64,000 nt of DNA from Linum tenue. Its lineage: Eukaryota > Streptophyta > Magnoliopsida > Malpighiales > Linaceae. The translations under genes and the position numbers were made by a program. Below are positions 10,842-21,154 of this stretch, piece by piece (position 1 is the stretch's first letter; each line of letters opens with the position of its first letter). Where the stretch lies: contig CAMGYJ010000006.1 in NCBI GenBank assembly GCA_946122785.1, positions 45,714,066-45,778,065 of the forward strand, read 5' to 3'. The notes beneath the pieces were generated by a model. The model was not told the origin of the DNA and ran no database searches. It was given only the letters and a program-made list of their open reading frames with translations.

Positions 10842-12226
10842 TGATGACTCGGTATTTGCACATGTTTTCCCCTTTGTTTCTTGATTGTTTGAGCTTGAAT
10901 TACCGTGTCTTTGGCCTATTTTATGCTAGGTTGTGTTCCTTTGTCACATTTCAGGTCCTAGCACATAAAGTGAAGCATAGGCGCAAGTTTCAAGTCAATC
11001 AGAGATCAATTGACGATTCGGGAGAAGAAACTCGGGTATGACCTGAAGAAGAATAGATTTCTACCTTACTTTATGGACAAAGAATCATGCAAGCTTGTCA
11101 TGAAAAGAAAGAGGACGAGACTACGAGCGTCTGGGATCAAACGGCGACTGATTCGGAGTCCGGACGACGGAGAAACGAAGCATTAAACAGAGGCTGAGCA
11201 AGCCACACGGGCACAACCCGCACGGCCGTGCAAGGGGCACTTTTGCCCGTGCGGAATTCACCGAGTATTCACACGGGCATCTGGGAAAGCCGCACGGCCG
11301 TGCGGCCTGGCCGTGTGAGTCGGGAATTGATGTTTAAAACCCGATTTTCAGCAAAAGGAAGGGGGGAGAGCTGGGTTTTGGATCCCAAACACCCAAGGGA
11401 CGAACCCTAGAGAGAGAGAGCGACTTGGAAACATTCTTGGAGCTATTTTGGAGGATTTCTTCGCCATTGAAGCTCGGGAATCAAGCTTGGAGATGGAGAT
11501 TGAAGATCTAGATCAGATTTCTGCAGTCTCTCTCTTCTCTATGGAGTAACTTCCCTTCACTTAGGTTTTGAGGAACCCTAGTTCCATGAGTTAGGATCTT
11601 TCTTGTATGAAGTTTTGGATGCTTTATTGTTTGATTATAATCGATTGAGGCATGATTTATTGAGTCAATTGAATCTTGATCAAATTCTCTTGATTTCTGC
11701 TTTAACCTATGATAGATAGAATCTGATTAGGTTAAGAGAGCTTCCTTGATTGATAGTGGTGAATTGGTTATACGAGAGTTAGTCAATCTACTGCTTTGTA
11801 CTGGAATCCAATTCCGGTAGTGGAGTTCTGTGTTCATAGCCTCAGCTTTGTATCCTGGTGAAGACTAGTCGTCTGCCGGGTAGTTGGACTGAGAGGGCTT
11901 GGTCAGCTTAAGAGATTCCAAGCTAATTTAGGATCTTCCGCAGTTTAATCAACAGTAGATCAACCAAAGGTAATTGTAACTTGGACCTAATTGAGGAGCT
12001 AGGGGGAATCATATCTAAGTGAGTTCCCAACTTGTAATTAGTAGAGTAGTCAGTAGAGTAGTTTATCAATCAATCTTTAATCTAGTTTGCTAGATAATGA
12101 ACTGAAGCTGAGTAATAGTAACTCTAGAGACCCGTGGATTCGATATTTATTACTTGTGCCACTATACTGCAGTCCCTTTCATTGGTTACACTTGGCCATT
12201 GTTAGGTGTTGTGTTTTAGCGTGTCA
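10842..12226 (+). repeat. 5' LTR of the young element
   Basis: TG...CA ends. It contains a GC-rich segment (about 11205-11330) in which the perfect 12-base palindrome GCACGGCCGTGC occurs twice, flanked by variants of CACACGGGC. The small ORF at 11228-11410 is LTR sequence, not a gene. Confidence 0.93.
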
Positions 12227-12232
12227 AGTTTT

Positions 12233-12250
12233 TGGCGCCGTTGCCGGGGA
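12233..12250 (+). other. Primer binding site, tRNA-Asp
   Basis: TGGCGCCGTTGCCGGGGA, complementary to the 3' end of plant tRNA-Asp, six bases after the LTR end. The Athila and Tat lineages use this primer. Confidence 0.9.
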
Positions 12251-12362
12251 CTTTCTAGATTATTAGGAAAGGCAGAAGTTTGTTACTTTAGCTTTTTTCT
12301 TTTCTTTTCCACCCTTGCTTTTCACTTGGGTGTTTTTGTTTTTGTTGGTGCAGATCTGAATC

Positions 12363-13490
12363 ATGGATCCTCATGGCTTCTCCAACCATTGGGGGTATCC
12401 ACCACCATCCGAGTGGTATTACCCCGAGACCCCCTGGAGCAATCAAGGAGGAGAAGACTATGGATTCGGGTTTCAGTACCAACCCCCATCCTACGAAGAA
12501 CAATCAGACCCCTGGGTATTTCAAGAACAATCTCCTTATCAAGAAGAATTCCTCCATCAGCCAGATCCAAACTATCACTTGAGGCTTCTCGTGGAGCAGA
12601 TTGCTTGAGTACCTGAGACATCCTTTCCAAAGATGGATATCCCAGACAATGCCCAAACTGGGTTCTCCTACCGTGAAACAGAGGAGACCCTCCTGAGCAT
12701 AAAGAAGAGCCTCGAGGATCTTGAGAAAGCTTATGCACAACCTGCTCCAGATCACCCTTCTGCTACCATACTAGAAGAGGAGGAGGAAGAAGAAGGCTAC
12801 AAGGACATTGTGGAGCACACTGAAGTTGTCACGGAGAGCTCCCATGATGATCATGATTAGGAATGTCTTGTCGTAGCCGACCACACCTTTCCACATCCCA
12901 AACTGAGCTTTGAAGAGGCGGGCATGAGTGAGGAGATGCAAGAAGATCTCATGAAAGAAATTGCTTGGCAACTTGCTCTCCAATCCGTGCTAGAAGAAGA
13001 AGAGCAAGAAAGGGTGCAGAAAGAAGTTGTGGAGGATGACGAAAGTGAAGCAGGAGGAGTTCTTGATCATTTCCCAGGGGTGATACCACATGTAGAAGAA
13101 AGGGAGGTTGAAGAAGAAATTGGCGTCCAGGCTGAGGACGGAGTTAAGGTGGAAGAGGCCTGCACCGGCCATGAGTTACATGTGATATCTCCACCAAACT
13201 TCGAGGAGCTGCTTGGCAAGGACCCATTTGCAGTGTCTCTTTGCCAGACCAAGGCCACATCGACATCGGTCCCTCTTGGTGGACAAGATGGTGGCCAATC
13301 GATGATGTCTTATCTGGTTTGGGGCAATGAGACGAGAGAAGAGAAGAAGAGGTCTCGAGGGTGGAGACTTCATCTGCATCAAGTGCACGAGCCTTCATCA
13401 CCTGCCACACCACCTGCTTGTGACTTGAGACTCCACCTCATAGATGAGAACCTCAACTTCAAGGAGGTTCTAGCATGGACCGAAACTTAG
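12363..13490 (+). pseudogene. Single gag-like, acidic ORF of the young element with two in-frame stops
   Basis: One reading frame runs from ATG 12363 to the TAG near 13490 (about 375 codons). It is broken only by TGA at 12606-12608 and TAG at 12858-12860; there is no frameshift. The N-terminus (MDPHGFSNHWGYPPPSEWYY) is rich in Y, P, Q and W like Athila-type gag N-termini. The middle is extremely acidic (runs of E at about residues 138-145, then many E and D), and the C-terminus carries ELHVISPPNFEELLGKDPFA and RLHLIDENLNFKEVLAWTET. No capsid core, zinc knuckle, protease or polymerase motif is present. Its function is unknown. The acid-rich middle suggests the ORF is not a plain gag. Because the LTRs are about 99% identical, the stops may predate insertion, and the element may move without its own protein. 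Confidence 0.6.
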
Positions 13491-14873
13491 GAGCCATCGT
13501 CCGGCTCACGACGTGAAAGAAGCGCTTGTTGGGAGGCAACCCAACCAGTCGGTTTGCATTTCTTTCTCTATTTATCCTCGGTTGAGTCAGTTTTGTTATT
13601 TGATTTTAGAGTCAATAACTCAACCTTTGTGAGATTTTGTGTGGTGTTTGTGTTCTGATTACTCTCTCTTCCTGGAATGCACCGCCTGACCCGTACATCA
13701 TCATTCACCCTTGATCTGGTAACTTCGTTCTACCCTCCTTATCTTTCCTCCATTGAGGACAATGTCGTGCTTAAGTGTGGGGGGTGTTCGATTATGTATG
13801 CGGGTGAATGTTTGGCTGTTTGTGTGCTTGGAGCCTAGTCCACTGTCCAAATTTCGATTTGAGGGCTCCAAGTACGTGTTTCCATGCAAATTGCCTGCTC
13901 AGTATGCTTTGAATTGACAGTCTCTATAGTAATGTGCAACCTAGGGAGGTAGTGTAGCACTATGGAGGATGTTGAAGTATAAGATTTTTCCTATCTAGCT
14001 CTTTGTTGTGCCAGTTGATTTTGTGAATTAGTGGAGCTAAGACCATTGAATTCATGTGGTAATGTGGACTCTGTTTGGATTGTGTTATGGACTAGTGTAT
14101 CGAACAGGGTGCTCATGTGGAAAATGAAAAGCAGTTGGTCCTCCATGTCGAAATCATTAAAATCTTAAACATGGGGTAAGCCCGACGTGTGTGGCACTGT
14201 TCATTGCACAAAATCGGGTTTTGGAAGAGATTTTAGTGATCCTTAGTGGGGTACTCCTACAAGGTGAAGCTAAGCTGTCTCTAGTACAAGTAAAATTTTC
14301 ACCCGTTGAACGGTTTGCCTACTTGAGGATGTGTTTTTAAGGGCGCGGATAGAGCTTCCGACCCCCCTTAATTTCATTGACCCTCCACACGAGTTGAGGA
14401 AAAGGAGTTAAAAGAAGTACCCTGGCGAGCGCCAGGTGTACAGAAATTGCTCTTGCTCGACTAATAAGGGTCGACCGTGCAAAAGACTGCAGTTGGAACC
14501 CCTGCTAAGTGAAAAAAAAAAAACAAACAAGGAAAATGTGAATGAAAGTGCAAAAAGGGGTTCCAACGGTGAAATGAAGTGAAAGAGCACCCCGGTACAA
14601 CGAGTCCTTGGTTGTGAATGGTGTGAGTCCCTTTATCCATGAACTGACTTTCTTACTTCTACTTTTTCTCATGATCCTGGCTTGAGTCTAGTACTCGCAC
14701 TGAGAGAGATAGGGAACGTCTTAGAAGACCAGTTGACCTCGTAAGCTGCTATATGATCTAGGAAATCCACTACCGACGATCGGGGTTGTATGTTGCTATA
14801 GAGCTCTGGAGAGTTGCATTGGTTTGAGTTAGGTTTGCTTGGGGACAAGAAAACAGTTAAGTGTGGGGGGATT
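13491..14873 (+). other. 3' untranslated region and polypurine tract of the young element
   Basis: Begins with the end-of-pol-like motif 'gcgcttgttgggaggcaacc' (13524-13543) even though no pol is present. It continues with 'cattgaggacaatgtcgtgc' and 'ttaagtgtggggggtg' (13744-13787), which looks like a second, internal purine tract. It ends with 'ttaagtgtggggggatt' (14857-14873), the tract used before the 3' LTR. No gene. Confidence 0.75.
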
Positions 14874-16258
14874 TGATGACTCGGTATTTGCACATGTTTT
14901 CCCCTTTGTTTCTTGATTGTTTGAGCTTGAATTACCGTGTCTTTGGCCTATTTTGTGCTAGGTTGTGTTCCTTTGTCACATTTCAGGTCCTAGCACATAA
15001 AGTGAAGCATAGGCGCAAGTTTCAAGTCAATCAGAGATCAATTGACGATTCGGGAGAAGAAACTCGGGTATGACCTGAAGAAGAATGGATTTCTACCTCA
15101 CTTTATGGACAAAGAATCATGCAAGCTTGTCATGAAAAGAAAGAGGACGAGACTACGAGCGTCTGGGATCAAACGGCGACTGATTCGGAGTCCGGACGAG
15201 GGAGAAACGAAGCATTAAACAGAGGCTGAGCAAGCCACACGGGCACAACCCGCACGGCCGTGCAAGGGGCACTTTTGCCCGTGCGGAATTCACCGAGTCT
15301 TCACAAGGGCAGCTGGGAAAGCCGCACGGCCGTGCGGCCTGGCCGTGTGAGTCGGGAATTGATATTTAAAACCCGATTTTCAGCAAAAGGAAGGGGGGAG
15401 AGCTGGGTTTTGGATCCCAAACACCCAAGGGACGAACCCTAGAGAGAGAGAGCGACTTGGAAACATTCTTGGAGCTATTTTGGAGGATTTCTTCGCCATT
15501 GAAGCTCGGGAATCAAGCTTGGAGATGGAGATTGAAGATCTAGATCATATTTCTGCAGTCTCTCTCTTCTCTATGGAGTAACTTCCCTTCACTTAGGTTT
15601 TGAGGAACCCTAGTTCCATGAGTTAGGATCTTTCTTGTATGAAGTTTTGGATGCTTTATTGTTTGATTATAATCGATTGAGGCATGATTTATTGAGTCAA
15701 TTGAATCTTGATCAAATTCTCTTGATTTCTGTTTTAACCTATGATAGATAGAATCTGATTAGGTTAAGAGAGCTTCCTTGATTGATAGTGGTGAATTGGT
15801 TATACGAGAGTTAGTCAATCTACTGCTTTGTACTGGAATCCAATTCCGGTAGTGGAGTTCTGTGTTCATAGCCTCAGCTTTGTATCCTGGTGAAGACTAG
15901 TCGTCTGCCGGGTAGTTGGACTGAGAGGGCTTGGTCAGCTTAAGAGATTCCAAGCTAATTTAGGATCTTTCGCAGTTTAATCAACAGTAGATCAACCAAA
16001 GGTAATTGCAACTTGGACCTAATTGAGGAGCTAGGGGGAATCATATCTAAGTGAGTTACCAACTTGTAATTAGTAGAGTAGTCAGTAGAGTAGTTTATCA
16101 ATCAATCTTTAATCTAGTTTGCTAGATAATGAACTGAAGCTGAGTAATAGTAACTCTAGAGACCCGTAGATTCGATATTTATTACTTGTGCCACTATACT
16201 GCAGTCCCTTTCATTGGTTACACTTGGCCATTGTTAGGTGTTGTGTTTTAGCGTGTCA
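14874..16258 (+). repeat. 3' LTR of the young element
   Basis: 1385 bp, the same length as the 5' LTR, with about 14 substitutions (for example at the positions matching 10925 and 12172). Followed by the target duplication AAGTT at 16259-16263. Confidence 0.93.
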
Positions 16259-16263
16259 AAGTT

Positions 16264-18152
16264 GCACGAGCAAAATCCCGCTTGGTACGGGTGTCTGAGC
16301 CCGTGCACGGGCTTATGAGCCACTTACCTTGTATGCTGCATTTTGAGGCTGTACGCGTAGATTGGAGGAGGCGCATGGTCGTGCGCCGACCGTGCATCGG
16401 GACCTGCTAGTTCTAAACCCAATTTTGGGTGTTTAAGAAGGTGATTTGAGTTCTTATCGCAAAAAACACAACCCTAGTTCCTTGTGTTAGGAACCTTTAT
16501 TGTATGAACCCTTGGATGCTCTATTGTTTTATTATAATCAACAGAGGCATGTTTTGTTGATTCAATTGGATCTTGATCACATTCTATTGATTTCTGCTTT
16601 AACGTTTGATAGATAGAATCTGATTAGGTTAATAGAGCTTCTTCGATTGGTAGTAGTGAATTGATTGTACGAGAGTCAGTCAATTCACTCCTTTGTACAA
16701 GAATTTTTTCCAAGTAGTGGAGATCTAGGAAAAAATTCCCAAAATACACGTGTTTTAAAAAAAATCTCAAAATACACATGTTATCAAAAATAATTCTCAA
16801 AATACACATGTTCGAGCAGCACTGCGGTCGTCAACCGCAGTGAATGCATTAACCGCGGTAGACGAAAGCGGTGAATGCATCACCGCGGTTGACGGCCGCG
16901 GTGGATGCCTGGCGTAACACTGAAACTTCAAACAAACGTAACTTTGCGCTCGGTTATCCGATTGTAGCACACTTTTTTATTATTATTCCACATAACTTTT
17001 CAAGTTCTTTCGATCTGCAACAAGCCTTCATCCAAAAAAAAAATCGTTTGCTACCCCGAACGAGCAATTTTTCGATTTTGATAAACTTTGAAAGACCATA
17101 ACTTTGTACTCCGCAATCCGAATGTCATGAAACTTTTTGTATTTCGAATAACTTTTGAAGGAATACAACTTTGATTATAACCATAATTTTGGAATGTATG
17201 TGGATTTGTGAAAAGTAAAGGTAAAGTTATTCCCAAAATCCCATATACCCAAAAATATTTCTTTTTTAAAAAATTCTTTTCTAGTAAAAGTTGTAGTTAC
17301 TAAAAAGTTATGCGTAATAAAAAAAACTTTACGACGTTCGGATTGAGGAGCTAAAAGTTATGGCCTTCCAAAGTTTGCCAAAATCGAAAAATTGCTCGTT
17401 CGGGGTAACAAACGACATTTTTTTAGATGAAAGCTTGTTGCAGATTGAAAGATCTTGAAGTTACGCGGAATCAAAAAAATATTCGCTACAATTGGATAAC
17501 CGACCGCAAAATTACGTCCATTTGAAGTTTCGGTGTTATGTCAGCCATTCACCGCGGCCGTCCACCGCGGTGATGCATTCACCGCTTTCGTCTGCTGCGG
17601 TGAATGCATTCACTGCGGTTGACAGCCACAGTGATGCCCAAACATGTGTATTTTGGGGGGGGGGGGGAATTTATAACGTGTGTATTTTGGGAATTGTTTT
17701 TAAAAACATGTGTATTTTGGGATTTCATCCGGAGATCTATGTGAATCACCTTAGCAGCCTATCCCGGTGAAGGCTAGTTGCCTGCCAGATATTCTGTCTA
17801 AGAGGGCTTGGTCAGTTTAAAATATTCCAAGCTATTTTGGAATCTTCTGCAGTCTAATCAACAGTAAAACAACCAAAGCAAATTACAACTTGGACCCAAT
17901 TGAGAAGTTAGGGGGACTCATTCCCAAGAGACTCTTCTCTTGCACTTGGAAACCGATAATTTACCTGCCTCCTTTGTTATTTTGATTTTTGCATTTTCAC
18001 CACAACCTGATCGCTAGGTACTAGATATTCACGGAGTAGACAGTAAATCTAGGAACCAGGTTGAAAATTAAAACTGAACCCACTATAATGCATTTCCATA
18101 CTACGATTACACTTGGTCATAGTTTTTTGTTGTGTTTTGGCGAGTTACGTCA
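16264..18152 (+). repeat. Old 3' LTR, right piece, interrupted by a hairpin element
   Basis: Aligns with the right part of the young LTR: 'caaccctagttccttgtgtt', 'ttgatagatagaatctgatt', 'tcccggtgaaggctagttgc' and 'gggcttggtcag' occur in the same order, with substitutions and indels. It is interrupted at 16728-17730 by the hairpin element. It ends near 18152 (...GTTACGTCA), matching the GCGTGTCA end of the young LTR. The CG-rich palindrome region of the young LTR is divergent here (16264-16420). Confidence 0.65.
16728..17730. mobile_element. Long-hairpin (foldback) element, MULE-like by its 9-bp duplication
   Basis: Flanked by a perfect 9-bp direct repeat GGAGATCTA (16719-16727 and 17731-17739), the duplication length of Mutator-like elements. 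The ends are inverted: left GGAAAAAATTCCCAAAATAC, right (reverse complement) GGATGAAATCCCAAAATACA. Inside each end, CCCAAAATACAC(A/G)TG-type units repeat two to three times. Next comes a cluster of CCGCGG and TGAATGCAT motifs, then long arms (including 'ccgaacgagcaatttttcga' and its complement at about 17385) that pair across most of the 1003 bp. A loop of about 130 bp near 17170-17290 is not palindromic. No ORF. A second copy is at 27965-28882. Confidence 0.8.
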
Positions 18153-18712
18153 CCAAGTTCAGGAGGTGGAATCTTCTCTCCTTCATTTGACCGATCTGCT
18201 TGCAAGGGGGGAATTGAGTCATCGTTGTACAACAGTTCCATGGGGTCATCTCTCTAGCTACGTTGCCACCAGACATCTGACACTTTCCGCAACTACTTTG
18301 ATGGGCTCTCTATTATGGAGCTCAACCCTCTCATCTCCAACCTCGCCCTTTTCGATATTATCGATTCCCCCAGTGTCTCCACATATATATGTTCTATCAA
18401 CACATGATATGAGTTGAAATAGGGTGTGATCTCTATATGGGGATTGTCGTTTCATACAAAGAAATGAGTGAGGGTTTCTCAAGCACTTGCACTCCTTTTT
18501 TCTTTCCAATATAGTTGGTTCCTTCTTGGCAAACCACTAGATTCTATTTTTTGGAGGCGTATCACTTTGCTTCTAAGTTTGCTTTTGGACTCCATTTTCT
18601 TGCAAACCCTAGGGAAGAGGAAGTGGAATCATAAATTCTTTTCCTCCTCTCGTTGTAGTTTTTTTATTGTTGGTTACCGTTGAACAATGGCGGCGGAGAC
18701 AACGAGAAGGGG
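18153..18712. other. No gene recognised
   Basis: Sequence flanking the old LTR. ORFs are short and show no domain. It contains 'caaaccctagggaagaggaa', but nothing that supports a gene call. Confidence 0.3.
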
Positions 18713-18872
18713 CCAAATTGGTCCTCGGCCTACAGGGTATTAGCATCCATTTCCAGCTGTTGTTCCCCTCTCAAAGGCAGGTTCTTACGCGTTACTCACT
18801 CGTCCGTCACTGGAAACACCTTTTCTCGTTTGACTTGTATGTGTTAAACATGGCGCCATCGTTCATCCTGAA
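18713..18872 (-). pseudogene. rrn16: Nuclear plastid-DNA insertion: 5' fragment of 16S rRNA
   Basis: Recalled against plastid 16S rRNA, the minus strand matches its 5' region. Blocks include (plus strand) 'ttccagctgttgttcccctc', 'aggttcttacgcgttactca', 'cactggaaacacc', 'gacttgtatgtgttaaacat' and 'cgttcatcctga'. The last block is the complement of the 'TCAGGATGAACG' at the start of plastid 16S. Mitochondrial 18S differs here (it reads AAGGAACGCTAGC), so the source is plastid. Differences are mostly C-to-T or G-to-A (for example CCGTCCGCC to TCGTCCGTC), the usual decay of methylated nuclear copies. The fragment is about 160 bp and is not functional. Confidence 0.85.
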
Positions 18873-19619
18873 AAGACGAAGAGGAAACGTATCAAAGACA
18901 ACAACCATTTTATTCCATTGCGTACTCTCACTTGAAAGAGGTATTGTTCGGCGAGGGAAAGGGATTAGCCGACACAATAAGATGGAGTGGAAGCTTTCGA
19001 AATCCTGACAATTGATTAGAAAGGTTAGGAGGACGAAGGGTTTGAGGGGGAAGGGAATGTGTTTCAAACTTTGAATAGAGAGGGATGTGATTGAGGGACT
19101 CAATACACCTTTTCTGCTATTTGATTTGGTTTTTGGGCTAGTTACGAAATTAAAAAGAATAAATAAATAAATTTTTGTTCAATAATGTGGCAGCCATGCA
19201 TTAGTCATGTTAGCATTTTTTGGCTAATTAATTATTGGTCAAAATGTTCCACTATTAGTATCGACGGTTAACTCCAATCTCGAGGCAAATTTGTTCTTTT
19301 TCTTCTAAAGTTAAGACAAAACTGTCAATTTCGAAAATTCAAACAACAATTGTATTTTGAACAAAATAAGGTAGTATACACATATAATATGCGAACTCAT
19401 TTAAAAGGCTCGTGTAAATGGTAGAAAACCCTTTGAGTTCGGGTATGTAGAAACAGTAACATGCGATATTAATATGATAAATAAATATATTACAGTTGAT
19501 TAATTGGCTTAAATGGGATTCGTCATTCGTGTATGGACTATGCAGAGAGCTGATGATGTGATGAGGTGTCCAAATTGGAGACTTGGGATGGAAGCACGGG
19601 CTCAAGATAGGGTGCATAA
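18873..19619. other. No gene recognised
   Basis: AT-rich sequence after the plastid fragment. No domain-bearing ORF and no clear repeat structure. Confidence 0.3.
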
Positions 19620-20600
19620 TCATGGGTTATTCACCCATTAATAACCAAATCTGGACCCTTCATTTAGAAAATCCAGATCTAATGATGGAGAATTAAAGGC
19701 TATTTTTATTTTCACTAGTTTTCTTAATTGACTCATATCTTTTTCGTTTTAACTCGGATTTTAATTTTTTTTGCACAGATGGAACGAGTTCACCGTGCTC
19801 TACAAAATGAGATTAATTTTCAATATCTTTTTAGGAAAAAAAATTCTGGTCTCTCGGTACCAACTGCATACCATATGGTATCTTCTTCGTTTTTAATTCG
19901 TTTTTGAAAACGTTTGCACAGCAGGGATGAGTTCATCATGATCTACTGGATCTACAAATTTCTGGATGAACAAATTACAGGACCAAAAAATACCACACAA
20001 TACCATACAATACCACCCTGGTACGGGGTGGTATTGTATGGTATCTTCTTCGTTTTTAATTCGTTTTTGAAAACGTTTGCACAGAAGGGACGAGTTCATC
20101 ATGATCTATTGGATCTACAAATTTCTGGGTGAACAAATTACAGGACCAAAAAATACCACACAATACCATACAATACCACCCTGGTACGGGGTGGTATTGT
20201 GTGGTATACAATGTTAAAAGTCGTAAATTACAATTAATATACTTCTACTATCATGTATTCAACCATCCTACAGTATTGGTTTGTTCATACCACCATGGTA
20301 CGTTTTTCAAAACATATGTATGCTTTTATTTCAATACCAGTCAATACCATATGGTATAGGCTAGTAAAAAATTGCTCAATTTTTTTTGTTCGAAAAATAT
20401 ATTAAAGTGGATATCATTTTGAAGAGCACAATTAATCTGATCTAACTGTGCAAAAAAAATTAAATTTCGACTTAAAATGAGCGAGAAATCGTCCGTCAAA
20501 GATTAAAGAGGGAAAAATTAAAGGCTTTCCATGAGAGAGAGGATGCTGATGTGGACGGGTTACTCATGGTTACTCACCATAAGGTTACTGACCTGATCCA
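19620..20600. mobile_element. Inverted-repeat (MITE-like) element with palindromic core
   Basis: The left side ('attaaaggctatttttattt' ... 'ttttttttgcacagatggaa' ... 'gtgctctacaaaatgagatt', 19694-19815) reappears as a diverged reverse complement at about 20425-20530 ('gaagagcacaattaatctga' ... 'ctgtgcaaaaaaaattaaat' ... 'aattaaaggctt'). Outside these, 'gggttattcacccattaata' (19624) and 'gggttactcatggttactca' (20557) also look like inverted partners. The core contains two tandem copies of a 163-bp unit ending in the palindrome 'ccaccctggtacggggtgg'. No ORF. The exact ends and target duplication were not resolved. Confidence 0.6.
19874..20199 (+). repeat. 163-bp tandem duplication, two copies
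   Basis: 'tcttcttcgtttttaattcg' starts at 19881 and again at 20044, a period of 163. Both copies run through 'atgagttcatcatgatct'-type sequence to the 'ggtacggggtggtattgt' palindrome with few differences, so the duplication is younger than the element. Confidence 0.85.
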
Positions 20601-20822
20601 TTCCCAGAGCTTCATTATCAGTATTCGGACGATTCTGTCAATATGATTGGGGGATATGGATAATATAAAAAAATGCTAGTAGCTAAGTGCTAGCCTGCCA
20701 GCCATACCCAACCCCAAAATTCATTATCAATTCATTGAATGTAATAATCGATACCATCCAAATAAATAAATAGCTTCCAATTAGGGAGGAATAAGGTGGG
20801 ATTGCCTACCCTGTATTTTTTA

Positions 20823-21154
20823 CACTCTGTTCACTAAGGAAGGAAATGGAGGGGAAGGGAAAGTGAAGAAGGAAAGTGGGATTCTCAATAAGTTTTCCAT
20901 TGTTTTTTAAGGAAGGAAAGTATGGAAGGAGGGAAAACTTTCCACCTTTTGTACTGTTGAACCCTCCCCTCCAATTTGGAGAGAAAGGAGAGGGACACAT
21001 ACATGGTTCTTTCTTTTGTCTTTCTTTTTTAATATTTAAGTCCATTAAATACTTGTTTTCCTTCCCCTTTCATTTTCCTTTCTCTCCCCTCCTTTTCCTT
21101 CCCCTTTCATTTTCCTTTCTCTCCATTTTCCTCCCTTCCTTCGTGAACAGAGTG
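20823..21154. mobile_element. 332-bp MITE, PIF/Harbinger (Tourist)-like
   Basis: Ends CACTCTGTTCACTAAGGAAG (left) and the reverse complement CACTCTGTTCACGAAGGAAG (right), flanked by TTA at 20820-20822 and 21155-21157. A 3-bp TTA duplication is the hallmark of Tourist/Harbinger elements. The interior is purine-rich on the left half and CT-rich on the right, so it folds back over most of its length. The open frame at 20876-21208 is a by-product of this bias. Confidence 0.75.

Larger units (their letters stand above)
10842..16258 (+). mobile_element. Young non-autonomous Athila/Tat-like LTR retrotransposon
   Basis: Complete element: 1385-bp 5' LTR, primer binding site, one gag-like ORF with two stops, untranslated 3' region, polypurine tract and 1385-bp 3' LTR. 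Both LTRs start TGATGACTCGG and end GCGTGTCA. The 5-bp target duplication AAGTT lies at 10837-10841 and 16259-16263. By eye the LTRs differ at about 14 positions with no indel (about 1%), so insertion was recent. There is no protease, reverse transcriptase or integrase, so enzymes must come from another element. It landed inside the 3' LTR of an older relative. Confidence 0.93.

Noticed and set aside
11228..11410. Short ORF in the young LTR (and its twin at 15260-15442)
   Set aside because: Present in both LTRs, no start context or domain; it is LTR sequence.
18061..18417. 118-codon ORF spanning the old LTR end
   Set aside because: It crosses an LTR boundary and has no domain.
18713..18872. 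Mitochondrial 18S rRNA as source of the organelle fragment
   Set aside because: The 'TCAGGATGAACG' start and 'GGCG-CATG-TTAACACAT' order fit plastid 16S; mitochondrial 18S differs in this region.
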